A DNA stretch of 64,000 bases from Klebsiella spallanzanii (GTDB lineage: Bacteria > Pseudomonadota > Gammaproteobacteria > Enterobacterales > Enterobacteriaceae). The translations under genes were made by a program, and so were the position numbers. The first letter of the stretch is position 1. Each line of letters starts with the position of its first letter. This document shows positions 54,458-63,778 of this stretch, one piece after another. The notes under the pieces are model-generated. The model was not told the DNA's origin and did not search any database. It worked only from the letters and a program-made list of their open reading frames with translations. The stretch covers positions 345,771 to 409,770 of the forward strand of contig NZ_CABGGS010000034.1 in NCBI RefSeq assembly GCF_902158555.1, in the 5' to 3' direction.

Positions 54458-55156
54458 TCACTCCAGCAGGAACTGATATTTCTTTTCAATACGGGTGGTA
54501 AAATAGAGAATAATACTATTCAGCAACCAGTAGACGATTATCACGCTAATAAAGGCCGCAACCTGTTTAGCACCATAGCTATTTTGCGAGATCTTTTGTG
54601 CCCGACCAAAAACATCGACAATACCAATAATATTCACCAGAGAGGTCATCTTCACCAGATTGATTAAAAGATTACCAAAATTGGGAATGGCAATAATTAA
54701 TCCCTGGGGGAAAATAATTCGCCGAATGCCAATGTGCCAGGGAATATTCAGGCTTCGAATCGCCTCCTTTTGGCCAATATCTATTGCATTCCATGCCGAG
54801 CGGATCATTTCGGCGAAATAAGGACTGATGCTGACCGAGATAGATAAAATGGCAAAGGTGGTATCGCCAACCAACAGCGGTGGAAGCGCCAGCGCCGTCA
54901 GAATCAGTTTGCCACCGAAGAAAAACAGCAGGATCAGCAGCGCCAGCGGTGCCCCGCGCAGAATATCGGTATACCCCTTTGCAACAATCCTGAGCGGCGT
55001 AAATCGACTAAATTGTAGCACCACAATAATCAGCGCCAGCATCAGCCCCAACAGCAATGATGCGAAGGTCATCCCGAGGGTGATCGGTAAATTCTCCAGC
55101 AGTTTGGGGATAATCTGGATGATATCCTGCCAGCTAAACAACGCGTTATTGTCCAT
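54458..55156 (-). CDS. Amino-acid-type ABC permease (HisQ-like) 1
   Basis: A 232-residue HisM/GlnP-family permease. PYFAEMIRSAWNAIDIGQKEAIRSL carries the EAA motif region (condensed); LLENLPITLGMTFASLLLGL is the first helix. ATG 55156 with GAGG seven bases upstream is preferred to TTG 55168. It pairs with the permease at 53696. Its end QNSYGAKQVAAFISV is typical of the cystine/polar amino acid group. Confidence 0.88.
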   Translation of the reverse strand: MDNNALFSWQDIIQIIPKLLENLPITLGMTFASLLLGLMLALIIVVLQFSRFTPLRIVAKGYTDILRGAPLALLILLFFFGGKLILTALALPPLLVGDTTFAILSISVSISPYFAEMIRSAWNAIDIGQKEAIRSLNIPWHIGIRRIIFPQGLIIAIPNFGNLLINLVKMTSLVNIIGIVDVFGRAQKISQNSYGAKQVAAFISVIIVYWLLNSIILYFTTRIEKKYQFLLE

Positions 55157-55164
55157 CTTTAGCC

Positions 55165-55905
55165 TCAACCATGGTAGTGCAAGCGAGCCAGAAACGCCCG
55201 GGTTCGCCCCTGCTGCGCGGCACCAAATATCTGCTCCGCGGGCCCCTGTTCAACAATTTCGCCGTTTTCCATAAACACCACCCGAGAAGCCACCTGGCGG
55301 GCAAACTCCATTTCGTGAGTGACGATAATCATCGTCTGCCCCTCGGCGGCAATCGTCTGTATCAGTTCCAGCACTTCGCCGACTTTCTCCGGATCCAGCG
55401 CCGAAGTCGGCTCATCCAGCAGCAGTACAGCGGGGTTGATTGCCAACGCGCGGGCAATACCGATGCGCTGCTTTTGCCCACCGGAAAGGCTATGAGGATA
55501 GTGGTCTTTCTTATGCAGTAGCCCTACCTGTTTTAATAACCGTTCGGCAATGTTTTCAGCCTCCTGGCGCGATCGTTTTTTGGCATAAATCAAGCCTTCG
55601 GTGATATTTTGCAGTGCGGTAAGATTATGAAAAAGATTCCACGATTGAAAAACCATTGCGGTTTTGGCGCGTAGCTTTTCAATTTCCTTTTTACCCGCCT
55701 CTGCACAGTCCAGCGCCACATCATCTATTTTAATTTGTCCGCTATCAGCAGGTTCTAAAAAATTAAGCGTCCGCAACAGCGTTGTTTTTCCTGAGCCGCT
55801 AGGGCCAATAATGCAAATAATTTCGCCGGGATTTACGCTCAGTGAAACATCTTTGAGTACCCGCTCACCGGAAAAACTTTTACTGATTTTATCGAGAGTT
55901 ATCAT
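55165..55905 (-). CDS. Amino-acid-type ABC transporter ATPase
   Basis: A 246-residue ATPase of the GlnQ/HisP group: Walker A GPSGSGKTTLLR, signature [15 protein letters not shown], Walker B VLLLDEPTSALDP, and switch ITHEMEFARQVA with the TyrA-like VVFMENG. It is the first gene of the operon. ATG 55905 gives the family length; the frame upstream to 56013 adds ~36 residues unlike any ATPase and lacks a ribosome site. The site at ATG 55905 is weak too. Confidence 0.88.
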   Translation of the reverse strand: MITLDKISKSFSGERVLKDVSLSVNPGEIICIIGPSGSGKTTLLRTLNFLEPADSGQIKIDDVALDCAEAGKKEIEKLRAKTAMVFQSWNLFHNLTALQNITEGLIYAKKRSRQEAENIAERLLKQVGLLHKKDHYPHSLSGGQKQRIGIARALAINPAVLLLDEPTSALDPEKVGEVLELIQTIAAEGQTMIIVTHEMEFARQVASRVVFMENGEIVEQGPAEQIFGAAQQGRTRAFLARLHYHG

Positions 55906-56242
55906 AATGAGATATTCGTGAATATATTTTCCAATCCGCCGCTTATAGACGTTTGTTGCTGTGTAAAAACTATATTGCTGCGGTTCAGGGGATAGCAAAC
56001 AAGAAAAAAACATATCTAAAGTCGAAAAATAACTTTTTATATATTTGTTATGGTATTAAGTCCGGATTGTAACCAATGCATCACCATTCAGTGGGGTTAA
56101 CACTGAAACGCCAAAATCATTCAATTTTTCTGAAAAAGATGCGCAAATTGTTTCGATTTTAATCACCGCATGCTCGGTCTATTATTTATCACATCGGGGC
56201 AACAACGCTCCAACACTGACAAAACACATAAGGAATACGACC

Positions 56243-56452
56243 ATGAAATCCATCAAAACTTTCGTTGCAGTTGCTGCTCTCTCTATGATCTCTTTCGGTT
56301 CTTTTGCACAAAGCGTTAGCGCCAGTGCCTCAACTCTGGACCGCGCAGAAGCAAAAATCGCCGCTCAGGCAGCAGAACAAGGCGCGTCATACAAAATTAC
56401 CAGCGCTCAGTTTAATAACCGCGTGCATATGACTGCTGAACTGACTAAATAA
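56243..56452 (+). CDS. DUF1471 (YhcN/BhsA-type) small periplasmic protein
   Basis: A 69-residue protein typical of enteric DUF1471: a signal peptide (MKSIKTFVAVAALSMISFGSFA-QS), then a short mature domain with AEAKIAAQAAEQGASYKITSA and VHMTAEL. Relatives are periplasmic or outer-membrane stress or biofilm factors of unclear mechanism. AAGGAATACGACC precedes the ATG. A second small secreted protein follows 70 bp on and may be cotranscribed. Confidence 0.87.
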   Translation: MKSIKTFVAVAALSMISFGSFAQSVSASASTLDRAEAKIAAQAAEQGASYKITSAQFNNRVHMTAELTK

Positions 56453-56522
56453 GATCGACAACATTGCCGGGCCGCCAAAAGAACAGGCGACAGCGACAAC
56501 ACGATGAAATAAGGAATTAAAT

Positions 56523-56711
56523 ATGAAAAAAATCAGCGTGGTCACCGCACTGCTTTTGGCCGCTACACTGTCATCTACCGTGATGGCCGCAGAGAATAGC
56601 TTTGCGCGACCAGAAGCAGGTTCAAATATAGATACCTCAGTACATCAGAACCATATTGATGTCAGCCATGCTTTCGATAAAGAGAGCCTGACGGCGGGTA
56701 ATCTTCAGTAA
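56523..56711 (+). CDS. Small secreted protein of unknown function
   Basis: A 62-residue protein with a clear signal peptide (VVTALLLAATLSSTVMA-AE) and a 40-residue polar mature part rich in His, Asp and Ser (NIDTSVHQNHIDVSHAFDKESL). No family recognised. AAGGAAT precedes the ATG. It follows the DUF1471 gene in the same direction and is closed by a terminator, so these two probably form one transcript. Confidence 0.65.
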   Translation: MKKISVVTALLLAATLSSTVMAAENSFARPEAGSNIDTSVHQNHIDVSHAFDKESLTAGNLQ

Positions 56712-56722
56712 GACATAGCAAA

Positions 56723-56762
56723 AGGGGCGCGCGGAAATATCCTCTGCGCTCCTTATTTTTTC
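56723..56762 (+). terminator. terminator after the small secreted protein gene
   Basis: AGGGGCGC (56723-56730) pairs with GCGCTCCT (56746-56753) with one G-U pair, followed by TATTTTTT. It overlaps the stop of the convergent VF530 gene. Confidence 0.75.
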
Positions 56763-57028
56763 TGCCAATTTGCCCACGGACTCTCTGTCGGGGCATCCGC
56801 AACGTCTGACGCCACATCCGTCAGCGAATCGATATACAGCTCCTCCACCTCTTTGCGCGCCCACGGCGTGCGGCGTAAAAACTTCAGGCTCGACTTAATA
56901 CTCGGATCGCTTTTAAAGCAATTAATATTGATGCGCTTCGCCAGTTCAGCCCAACCATATTTAGCGACCAGCGCGTTGAGCAGGGCTTCCAGCGTGATAC
57001 CGTGCAGAGGATCTTTTACGTGCTGCAT
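56753..57028 (-). CDS. VF530 family (DUF2132) protein
   Basis: A 91-residue member of the VF530/DUF2132 family: [28 protein letters not shown] is its typical helical DNA-binding-like core, then [30 protein letters not shown]. The role of the family is unknown; the fold of VF530 is a small helical, possibly nucleic-acid-binding one. The C-terminal 25 residues are acidic and poorly conserved. Single gene, cytoplasmic. Confidence 0.87.
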   Translation of the reverse strand: MQHVKDPLHGITLEALLNALVAKYGWAELAKRININCFKSDPSIKSSLKFLRRTPWARKEVEELYIDSLTDVASDVADAPTESPWANWQKK

Positions 57029-57229
57029 GACCGTGTTTTTACCTGAATAGAAAAATTTCGCCCACCATACTGGCTCACGACGCCGTGCGCAACCCGACTC
57101 CCTCTCCTCTTAGCCAAAATTCGCAAAAGCACAGAACCCTGCGCAGACATAAATTAGAAAAGAACGTTATTGGTTGATTATTTTCGCTTAAGGCAAGCTG
57201 GTTTCAACCACCCGACTGAGGAATCGATC

Positions 57230-57358
57230 ATGCGCTGTTGTTGTCCCCGAACTCTGAATCTGACTAAACGAAAATGCCTGAAAACCGCCTTCGGAGAACA
57301 CAATGAACGCGACTACCTTACCGATACTGGATCTTGCCCGCTACGCAGACCCCGCTGA
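57230..57358 (+). CDS. Cys-rich leader peptide upstream of the oxygenase-Met transporter operon
   Basis: A 42-codon ORF starting MRCCCPRT, with three consecutive TGT (Cys) codons at positions 3-5 and another Cys later. GAGG lies eight bases before the ATG. It begins 73 bases before, and runs 56 bases into, the oxygenase gene in another frame, so ribosome position on it would affect the next start. The pattern is that of a cysteine-sensing uORF controlling a sulfur-uptake operon. It is short and unproven; coding constraint is not tested. Confidence 0.45.
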   Translation: MRCCCPRTLNLTKRKCLKTAFGEHNERDYLTDTGSCPLRRPR

Positions 57359-58331
57359 CAAAGCGGCGTTCCTTGCCGACCTGCGCCACGCGGCGCGCGA
57401 TATTGGCTTCTTTTATCTGATTAACCACGGCGTTGATGCCTCGCTGCAGCAGGCCGTCCAGCAGCAGTCCCGCGCTTTTTTTGCCCTTGCTGATGAACAA
57501 AAGCAGCAGGTGGCGATGATCCATTCCCCGCACTTTCGTGGCTACAACCGCGCTGCATCGGAATTAACCCGTGGTCAGCCGGACTGGCGCGAGCAGTTCG
57601 ATATCGGTGCCGAGCGCCCGGCGCTCACGCTCAACGAACGCGCCCCGCGCTGGCAGCGCCTGCAGGGGCCAAATTTATGGCCCGAAGCCTTGCCCTCACT
57701 CAAACCGACATTGCTAACCTGGCAGCAGGAGATGACCCAGGTTGGGATCACGCTGCTGCGCGCGTTTGCCGAAGCACTGCACCTTCCGCAGGATGCCTTT
57801 GATGGCCTGTATGGCGATAAACCCAACGAGCATATCAAGCTGATCCGCTATCCGGGCCAGCAGGAGACGCAAAGCGCCCAGGGCGTCGGCGCGCACAAGG
57901 ATTCTGGTTTTCTCAGCTTTCTGTTGCAGGATGAGCAAAAAGGCTTGCAGGTCGAAGTGTCACCCGACCGATGGATTGACGCCACGCCGCTGGCGGGAAG
58001 CTTTGTCGTGAATATCGGCGAGCTGCTGGAGCTGGCGACCAACGGCTATCTGCGCGCAACGGTGCACAGAGTGGTGTCGCCGCCTGCCGAGCAGCAGCGT
58101 TTGTCGATTGCTTTCTTCCTCGGCGCGCAGCTGGATGCTGTAGTCCCCGTTTATACGCTACCTGCCGAACTGGCCCGCGAAGCCCTCGGCCCGGATAGCG
58201 ACCCGCAAAACCCGCTGCTGCGTGAAGTGGGCTGGAATTACCTGAAAGGACGTCTGCGCTCGCATCCTGATGTCGCTGAACGCTACTACCAGGATGTTTT
58301 TCGCGAACGCGCCGAGCAATTGATCGTGTAG
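57303..58331 (+). CDS. Isopenicillin-N-synthase-like 2OG-Fe(II) oxygenase
   Basis: A 342-residue 2-oxoglutarate/Fe(II) oxygenase. Iron ligands: His198 and Asp200 (GAHKDSG) and His255 (TVHRVVSP). RLSIAFFL (Arg266, Ser268) binds the co-substrate carboxylate. The N-terminal PILDLARY and IGFFYLINHG are typical of the isopenicillin N synthase group. It precedes the Met-type ABC genes by 26 bases, so it may act on a sulfur-containing or other imported substrate. The start has CGGAGAACACA before it. Confidence 0.86.
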   Translation: MNATTLPILDLARYADPADKAAFLADLRHAARDIGFFYLINHGVDASLQQAVQQQSRAFFALADEQKQQVAMIHSPHFRGYNRAASELTRGQPDWREQFDIGAERPALTLNERAPRWQRLQGPNLWPEALPSLKPTLLTWQQEMTQVGITLLRAFAEALHLPQDAFDGLYGDKPNEHIKLIRYPGQQETQSAQGVGAHKDSGFLSFLLQDEQKGLQVEVSPDRWIDATPLAGSFVVNIGELLELATNGYLRATVHRVVSPPAEQQRLSIAFFLGAQLDAVVPVYTLPAELAREALGPDSDPQNPLLREVGWNYLKGRLRSHPDVAERYYQDVFRERAEQLIV

Positions 58332-58357
58332 ACATAACAACAAACAAAAGGAATAAG

Positions 58358-59167
58358 ATGATGAAATATGCCGCATTTAAACTGGCAGGGGTCGCACTGT
58401 CTCTCTCTCTGGCCTGGACTTCAGCCCAGGCCGCCGCGCTGCGAGTTGCCGCCGACCCGGTACCGCACGCTGAAATCCTGAACTACATTAAAAAAATCGA
58501 TCCCAGCCTTGATTTGAAAATTGTCGAATTAACCAGCGGCGTGAATGCCAACGAGCTGCTGGCCAACGGCGATGTCGATGCCAACTATTTCCAGCATGTG
58601 CCCTATCTGAAGGATCAGGAGAAAGCGTTAGGCAAGACCTTTGCCGTCGCGGCGACCGTGCATATTGAACCGCTGGGTATCTACTCGCGCAAACATAAAG
58701 ATTTTAAATCGCTGCCTGAGAATGCCACCGTAGCGGTGCCGAATAACACTACCAACCTGAGCCGCGCGCTGTTCCTGCTGCAAAGCCAGGGGCTGATTAA
58801 GCTGGCGGCAAAATTCACCGACCCGGCGACCACGCTGGCGACGCCGAAAGATATCGTCGAAAACCCGAAGCATCTGAAAATTCTTGAGATTGAATCACCG
58901 CAAATCCCGCGTTCGCTGGATGACGTCGACCTGGCGGTGATCAACGGTAACTACGCGCTGGAAGCCGGGCTGGTTCCGGCAAAAGACGCGCTGGGTCTGG
59001 AAAGCGCCACCAATAACCCATATGCCAATATCCTGGTGACCACGCCTGAGCTGGCGAACGATCCGCGCATCAAGGCGCTGGCCAAAGATCTCACTTCGCC
59101 GCAGGTCGCCGAATTTATGCGTAAACAATATAACGGATCGGTGATCCCGGTAGCCCCTCAGTCATGA
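58358..59167 (+). CDS. MetQ/NlpA-family periplasmic binding protein
   Basis: A 269-residue NlpA/MetQ-family binding protein. [30 protein letters not shown] segment, [21 protein letters not shown] are the typical motifs. The signal ends at AQA-AA without a lipobox Cys, so it is probably a soluble periplasmic protein instead of the usual lipoprotein. AAGGAATAAG precedes ATG 58358. Its stop overlaps the ATPase start by four bases. Confidence 0.88.
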   Translation: MMKYAAFKLAGVALSLSLAWTSAQAAALRVAADPVPHAEILNYIKKIDPSLDLKIVELTSGVNANELLANGDVDANYFQHVPYLKDQEKALGKTFAVAATVHIEPLGIYSRKHKDFKSLPENATVAVPNNTTNLSRALFLLQSQGLIKLAAKFTDPATTLATPKDIVENPKHLKILEIESPQIPRSLDDVDLAVINGNYALEAGLVPAKDALGLESATNNPYANILVTTPELANDPRIKALAKDLTSPQVAEFMRKQYNGSVIPVAPQS

Positions 59168-59955
59168 TTGAGGTTGTCGGGCTGAGTAAAACCTATGCCG
59201 GAACAGGCCGACCGGCGTTAAACGATGTCTCTCTGCAGGTGCCGAAAGGAGCCGTTTACGGCATCCTCGGACGCAGCGGTGCAGGCAAAAGTACGCTGAT
59301 ACGCTGCCTGAATTTGCTGGAGCGGCCCACTGCGGGCCGCATTATTGTGAACGGGAACGATATTACCCGGATGGATAAAAGCGCACTGCGCGAGTATCGG
59401 CTGCGCACCGGCATGATCTTCCAGCACTTTAATTTACTTCATGCCCGCAGCGTGGCCGACAATGTGGCGGTACCGCTGGAGATAGCCAAAGTGCCAAAAG
59501 CCGCCCGCCAGGCGCGCGTTGCCGAGCTGCTGGAGCTGGTGGGGCTGGCGGATAAAGCCGCCGCCTTCCCGTCTCAGCTTTCCGGCGGGCAAAAACAGCG
59601 TGTGGGCATTGCCCGCGCGCTGGCGGCAAGGCCGGATGTGCTGCTGTGCGATGAGGCGACCAGCGCCCTTGATCCCGAGACCACAACCTCGGTGCTTAGC
59701 CTGCTGGCGGACATCAATCAACAGCTGAACCTCACTATCGTACTGATTACCCATGAGCTGGAGGTGGTGAAAACCTTATGTGACCACGCGGCGCTGCTGG
59801 AGCACGGTGAAATTATTGAAAGCGGCAGAATTGCCGATCTGCTGGTGGCCCCCTGGTCGCGGCTGCGGCAATCGCTGCTGCACGATCCTCAGGCGGAGCG
59901 GGACTTCCTCGCCCGCCACGGTTTTCGCGGGAGGCCCTTATGCGGAGTAGCATGA
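59164..59955 (+). CDS. MetN-like ABC ATPase without the C-terminal NIL domain
   Basis: A 263-residue ATPase of the methionine (MetN) group: Walker [14 protein letters not shown]-loop [16 protein letters not shown], signature [15 protein letters not shown], Walker [15 protein letters not shown]. coli MetN has 343 residues with a C-terminal NIL domain that binds methionine and inhibits the transporter; here the chain ends soon after the NBD, so that control is absent. Overlaps the binding-protein gene and the permease gene (59940). Confidence 0.88.
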   Translation: MIEVVGLSKTYAGTGRPALNDVSLQVPKGAVYGILGRSGAGKSTLIRCLNLLERPTAGRIIVNGNDITRMDKSALREYRLRTGMIFQHFNLLHARSVADNVAVPLEIAKVPKAARQARVAELLELVGLADKAAAFPSQLSGGQKQRVGIARALAARPDVLLCDEATSALDPETTTSVLSLLADINQQLNLTIVLITHELEVVKTLCDHAALLEHGEIIESGRIADLLVAPWSRLRQSLLHDPQAERDFLARHGFRGRPLCGVA

Positions 59956-60611
59956 GTTGGGAAGATCTTTGGCCGCTGTTGCTTCAGGGCACGGTAGATA
60001 CCGTTTATATGGTCGGTCTGGCGGCGCTGTTTACCGTGCTGCTCGGGCTGCCGACCGGCGTGCTGCTGTTTGTCTCACGCCGCAACGGTCTTGCGCCCAT
60101 GCCGAAGGTCAACGCCATATTGGGCGCGATTATCAACTTTGGGCGTTCTCTGCCGTTTATCGTTCTGCTGATTGCACTGATCCCGTTCACCCGGCTGATT
60201 ATCGGCACCACTCTTGGCAGCACCGCTGCGGTAGTGCCGGTCACTATCGGCGCTTTTCCGTTCTTCGCTCGCCTGACGGAAAATGCGCTGGATGAGGTGG
60301 ATTACGGGCGTATTGAGGCGATTTTATCGATGGGCGGCAATATCTGGCACGTCATCTTTAAATCGCTATTGCCGGAAGCGTTACCGACGCTGCTGGCGGG
60401 CATCACGTTGACCATCGTGATGCTGATCGGTTTCTCTTCAATGGCGGGCGTAATTGGCGGCGGCGGACTGGGGGACCTGGCGATTCGTTACGGTTATCAG
60501 CGCTTCAATAACGAGGTAATGGTCGGGACAGTACTGATTCTGGTCGCCCTCGTGCAGGGCGTACAGATGGTCGGCGACCGTCTGGTGCGCGGTTTAGCGC
60601 ACCGACGTTAG
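59940..60611 (+). CDS. MetI-like ABC permease
   Basis: A 223-residue permease of the MetI family with five helices. [25 protein letters not shown] and [29 protein letters not shown] (EAA-like) are typical, and [20 protein letters not shown] is the MetI signature near the C-terminus. GGGAGG five bases before ATG 59940 supports the longer start; the gene overlaps the ATPase stop. Completes the transporter. Confidence 0.9.
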   Translation: MRSSMSWEDLWPLLLQGTVDTVYMVGLAALFTVLLGLPTGVLLFVSRRNGLAPMPKVNAILGAIINFGRSLPFIVLLIALIPFTRLIIGTTLGSTAAVVPVTIGAFPFFARLTENALDEVDYGRIEAILSMGGNIWHVIFKSLLPEALPTLLAGITLTIVMLIGFSSMAGVIGGGGLGDLAIRYGYQRFNNEVMVGTVLILVALVQGVQMVGDRLVRGLAHRR

Positions 60612-60619
60612 CGGAACAT

Positions 60620-60646
60620 GCGGTTTTCGCTATTGAAAACCGCTTT
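60620..60646. terminator. bidirectional terminator after the Met-type operon
   Basis: GCGGTTTTC (60620-60628) and GAAAACCGC (60635-60643) form a perfect 9-bp stem, followed by TTT on the plus strand. The 3' end of the convergent nitronate monooxygenase gene runs through it (stop at 60630). Confidence 0.7.
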
Positions 60647-61679
60647 CGCTAATAAGGGTTTGAATCAGTTCCGCAGCCGAAAGCTCACGAATAAGATTAA
60701 CGCCCTGTCCCGCCCAGTGAGCGCCGTACCGATTATCGCCGTGGGCCTTTGCCGCCGTCGCCAGCGCTTTCCCGACATCGTAAGCCACGGGATACGCCGG
60801 TACCGCGTGCAATTCTTTCATCTCGCGCCAGCCATTCGCAATACATCTTGCCGGACGCCCGGAAATCGCCGAGGTTAAAAAAGTCTGCCCATCGGCACAG
60901 TCTTTAATGGCCTGCCGATAACCCGCATCGGCGGCAGATTCCGGGCACAGCAGGAACGCCGTTCCGAGCTGTGCGCCCTCTGCGCCAAGGTTCATCACAC
61001 TGTTAATTCCCGCGCCGTCCATAATGCCGCCTGCAGCAATGATCGGTAATTCCACCTGCTGTTTCAGCGCCTGAACCAGGGTAAACGTACTCATCTGTCC
61101 GTCAGCAGCCTGTGGGTCAAAAATACCGCGATGACCACCGGCTTCGTAGCCCTGCGCAACAACCATATCAATCCCCTGCGCTGAGGCCTGTTGGGCCTCT
61201 TCAACGCTGGTGACGCTCGCCAGGGTAACAATGCCCTTTTCACGCAGTTGGCGAAGTGTTTCTCGATCCGGAACGCCAAAATGGAAGCTCACCACCGCCG
61301 GGGCGAGGTCGAGCAGCAGCTCTGTCATCTGTGGATTCTGCTGAAAACTGAGATAAATTTCCGCCAGCGTTTCGGGGGGATGACGATTAAAACGGGCAAA
61401 CTCGGGGCGCAATTGCTCAATCCACTGCGCCTCACGCTGAGGATCACGGATCGCAGGGTCGTGGCAAAACAGATTGACGTTAAACGGTCGCGTCGTTAAC
61501 TGCCGGGTCCGGTTAATTAACGCTTCAGCCTGAGCCACCGTGGACGATCCCAGCCCCAGCGAGCCAAGCGCCCCGGCATGGCTCACCGCCGCCGCCAGCT
61601 CCGGCGTCGACACGCCCGCCATCGGGGCCTGAATAATGGGATAATCAATATCAAGCTGCTGCGTAAGCCGGTTGCTCAT
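60630..61679 (-). CDS. Nitronate monooxygenase
   Basis: A 349-residue FMN-dependent nitronate monooxygenase (2-nitropropane dioxygenase type). PIIQAPMAGVSTPELAAAV starts the barrel, His183 (YEAGGHRG) is the catalytic base, and PIIAAGGIMDGAGINSVMNLGAEGAQLGTAFL is the FMN phosphate site. Detoxifies alkyl nitronates such as propionate 3-nitronate. Divergent from a LysR gene (61772), its likely regulator. Confidence 0.9.
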   Translation of the reverse strand: MSNRLTQQLDIDYPIIQAPMAGVSTPELAAAVSHAGALGSLGLGSSTVAQAEALINRTRQLTTRPFNVNLFCHDPAIRDPQREAQWIEQLRPEFARFNRHPPETLAEIYLSFQQNPQMTELLLDLAPAVVSFHFGVPDRETLRQLREKGIVTLASVTSVEEAQQASAQGIDMVVAQGYEAGGHRGIFDPQAADGQMSTFTLVQALKQQVELPIIAAGGIMDGAGINSVMNLGAEGAQLGTAFLLCPESAADAGYRQAIKDCADGQTFLTSAISGRPARCIANGWREMKELHAVPAYPVAYDVGKALATAAKAHGDNRYGAHWAGQGVNLIRELSAAELIQTLISESGFQ

Positions 61680-61718
61680 AGAGTGCCCTGTTAAAATTTG
61701 TGCGTTCAGGCAATAAAA

Positions 61719-61733
61719 ATCTCTTTTAGAGAT
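61719..61733. promoter_or_regulatory. LysR-type operator
   Basis: ATCTCTTTTAGAGAT is a perfect 15-bp interrupted palindrome that contains the T-N11-A LysR motif. It lies between the divergent LysR (61772) and nitronate monooxygenase (61679) starts, the usual position for both autoregulation and target activation. Confidence 0.7.
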
Positions 61734-61771
61734 GATAAGATCAACATTATTTTCAAATTAAGAACAAAAAT

Positions 61772-62608
61772 ATGAACCACACCACATTACAGATTTTCAA
61801 AACGGTGGCGGAAGAACAGAGCGTCACCCGCGCGGCAAAGCTGCTGGGGCGGGCACAGTCCAATATCACGACCCGCATTCACCAACTGGAAGAAGAGCTG
61901 GGAGTCGAACTTTTTGCCCGCGGCAATAAGAAGATGCTGCTGTCGCCCGCCGGGGAGAACTTTTTGGGCTATGCCGTGAAGATCCTCAGCCTCGCCGAAG
62001 AGGCCAAACAGTCGCTGCATCCAGCCACGCCGGGGGGGAATTTACGTCTGGGATCGATGGACGCCACCGCCGCCAGCCGTTTGCCGCAGATCCTTCCCCG
62101 CTTTCACGCCCAGTGCCCGGAGGTGATTCTTACTCTCAAAACTCAGCCGACCCGCCAGCTTATCCAGCAGGTACTGGACGCCTCGCTCGATTGTGCGCTG
62201 GTGAGCCTGCCGCAGGCGGCCATCCCACCAGACGACCTTGAGTACCAGCCAGTCTTTAAAGAACAGCTGGTCATGATGCTCCCCGCCGACCAACAACGTT
62301 TTCGTTTTGCCGCTTTTCCGGACGGCTGTACCTATCGGGCAACAGGCGAGGCGTTTCTGGCTCAATCAGAGGAAGCAGACATTAAAATCCAGGATATCGG
62401 TTCCTATCACGCGATGCTCGCCTGCGTCGCCACCGGCGGCTACGCCTGCCTGCTACCGCAGAGCGTTCTTGATACGCTGAAATTGCCAGAAGGCAGCCTT
62501 GTACGCCCGGTTGGCGAAGCGCTAACTCAGCTAATCTGGCGCAAAGGCTATTCTTCTCCTGCCCTGAATTATCTACGCCAGCTTCTTCTATCAGCGTCCA
62601 ACCTTTGA
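61772..62608 (+). CDS. LysR-family transcriptional regulator
   Basis: A 278-residue LTTR. The N-terminal HTH covers residues 1-60 (TLQIFKTVAEEQSVTRAAKLLGRAQSNITTRIHQLEEELGVELF). The rest is the periplasmic-binding-like effector domain (VILTLKTQPTRQLIQQVLD, LAQSEEADIKIQDIG). Divergent from nitronate monooxygenase with an operator between. The 3' end overlaps that of the convergent MFS gene by 18 bases. Confidence 0.9.
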   Translation: MNHTTLQIFKTVAEEQSVTRAAKLLGRAQSNITTRIHQLEEELGVELFARGNKKMLLSPAGENFLGYAVKILSLAEEAKQSLHPATPGGNLRLGSMDATAASRLPQILPRFHAQCPEVILTLKTQPTRQLIQQVLDASLDCALVSLPQAAIPPDDLEYQPVFKEQLVMMLPADQQRFRFAAFPDGCTYRATGEAFLAQSEEADIKIQDIGSYHAMLACVATGGYACLLPQSVLDTLKLPEGSLVRPVGEALTQLIWRKGYSSPALNYLRQLLLSASNL

Positions 62609-63778
62609 GTGCGTTCTGGCCCCTGCCGCGACCAGAGCGGCGGCGGCCAACAGCGCGACCGTCGCCGCACTTAGCGAAGGATTAAACGATCCGCTGCGGG
62701 CATACAGCGCCCCGGCAACCAGCGGGCCGATAATTTGCCCTACGCCATAGGTCGCGGTCATGGCGGCAACCATATTAAACGACACCAGGTGGTTCAGCCG
62801 TCTTCCCTGCGACAGCGCGATGGTCACCGTCCCCAGGAAGGTGAAACCAACCAGCAGCGCGCTCAGTATGCAAAAGGGTAACGAATGGCTCCACGCCGGA
62901 AGAATCACACCCGCGGCCTGGATCAGTAAATTGAGGGTAAACGCGCGACGGTAGCCGAGTCTGATAACCAGCCGATGCCAGATGAAACAGGACGGTACAG
63001 CGGCAAGTCCGAAGATGGCCCAGATCTGAACCGGGTCGATAGCCTCAAGGGAACCGCTGAGAAACAACGGAAGATAGGTGGCGGTGATAATATAGCCGAA
63101 ACCGGCCAGGCCATAAATCAGCAGCAGTTTCCACGCTTCACTGACTCCCCCCTCTGCCCGCTCATTCTGTACGTTCTCAGCAGGTTTATAAGCGATAAGA
63201 TAATTGGCCGGACTCAGCAATAAGCGCAGGGCCAGCACAAACAGTATGCCAGCGCTAATCGCGCATATCAGCCATATCTGCTGACTGGAAAGCGCAAGCG
63301 CCTTTCCCAGGGAGATAAATTCAGCCGACAGAAATATCCCCATCCCGACGCCGGAATAGAGTACCGGCGCGCCGTTATGGTGCTTCATATGCTGTAGCAG
63401 CCACAGCGAAGCGGCAATCAGCGTAACCGCACTCAACAATCCGGCAATGCCGCGTACTACGATAATCGCCAGCGGAGAAACCAAAAACGCCAGCAAAGCC
63501 ATGCACAGCAGCGTTAGTAGCGCGGAAAGCAGACTTAACCATCTGGCATCTGCAGGTCTGGCCTTCGCCAGCAACAGCGCTCCGGCCAGATAGCCAGCGT
63601 AGTTTGCCGAAGCGGCAAGATTGCCTTCGCGCAGCGAGAGTATCTGCTCATTCAACATCAGCGGCAGGATCCCGGTATAGGCAAAACGGCCATAGCCCAT
63701 ACCAATAATCAGTACCACCGAACCGGCCAGCGCCAGTAGAAAAGCCTTTAGCTCCGGCCTGAGTTCGAAAACATTCAC
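62591..63778 (-). CDS. YbfB/YjiJ-family MFS transporter
   Basis: A 395-residue 12-helix protein of the YbfB/YjiJ family: LIIGMGYGRFAYTGILPLML is its hallmark first-helix motif, then ASANYAGYLAGALLLA and MVAAMTATYGVGQIIGPLVAGAL late in the chain. GTG 63778 is the likely start, with GGGGGTGG upstream; the longer frame starts TTT-rich and lacks a site. Transport substrate unknown. Convergent with the LysR gene. Confidence 0.83.
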   Translation of the reverse strand: MNVFELRPELKAFLLALAGSVVLIIGMGYGRFAYTGILPLMLNEQILSLREGNLAASANYAGYLAGALLLAKARPADARWLSLLSALLTLLCMALLAFLVSPLAIIVVRGIAGLLSAVTLIAASLWLLQHMKHHNGAPVLYSGVGMGIFLSAEFISLGKALALSSQQIWLICAISAGILFVLALRLLLSPANYLIAYKPAENVQNERAEGGVSEAWKLLLIYGLAGFGYIITATYLPLFLSGSLEAIDPVQIWAIFGLAAVPSCFIWHRLVIRLGYRRAFTLNLLIQAAGVILPAWSHSLPFCILSALLVGFTFLGTVTIALSQGRRLNHLVSFNMVAAMTATYGVGQIIGPLVAGALYARSGSFNPSLSAATVALLAAAALVAAGARTHSKVGR

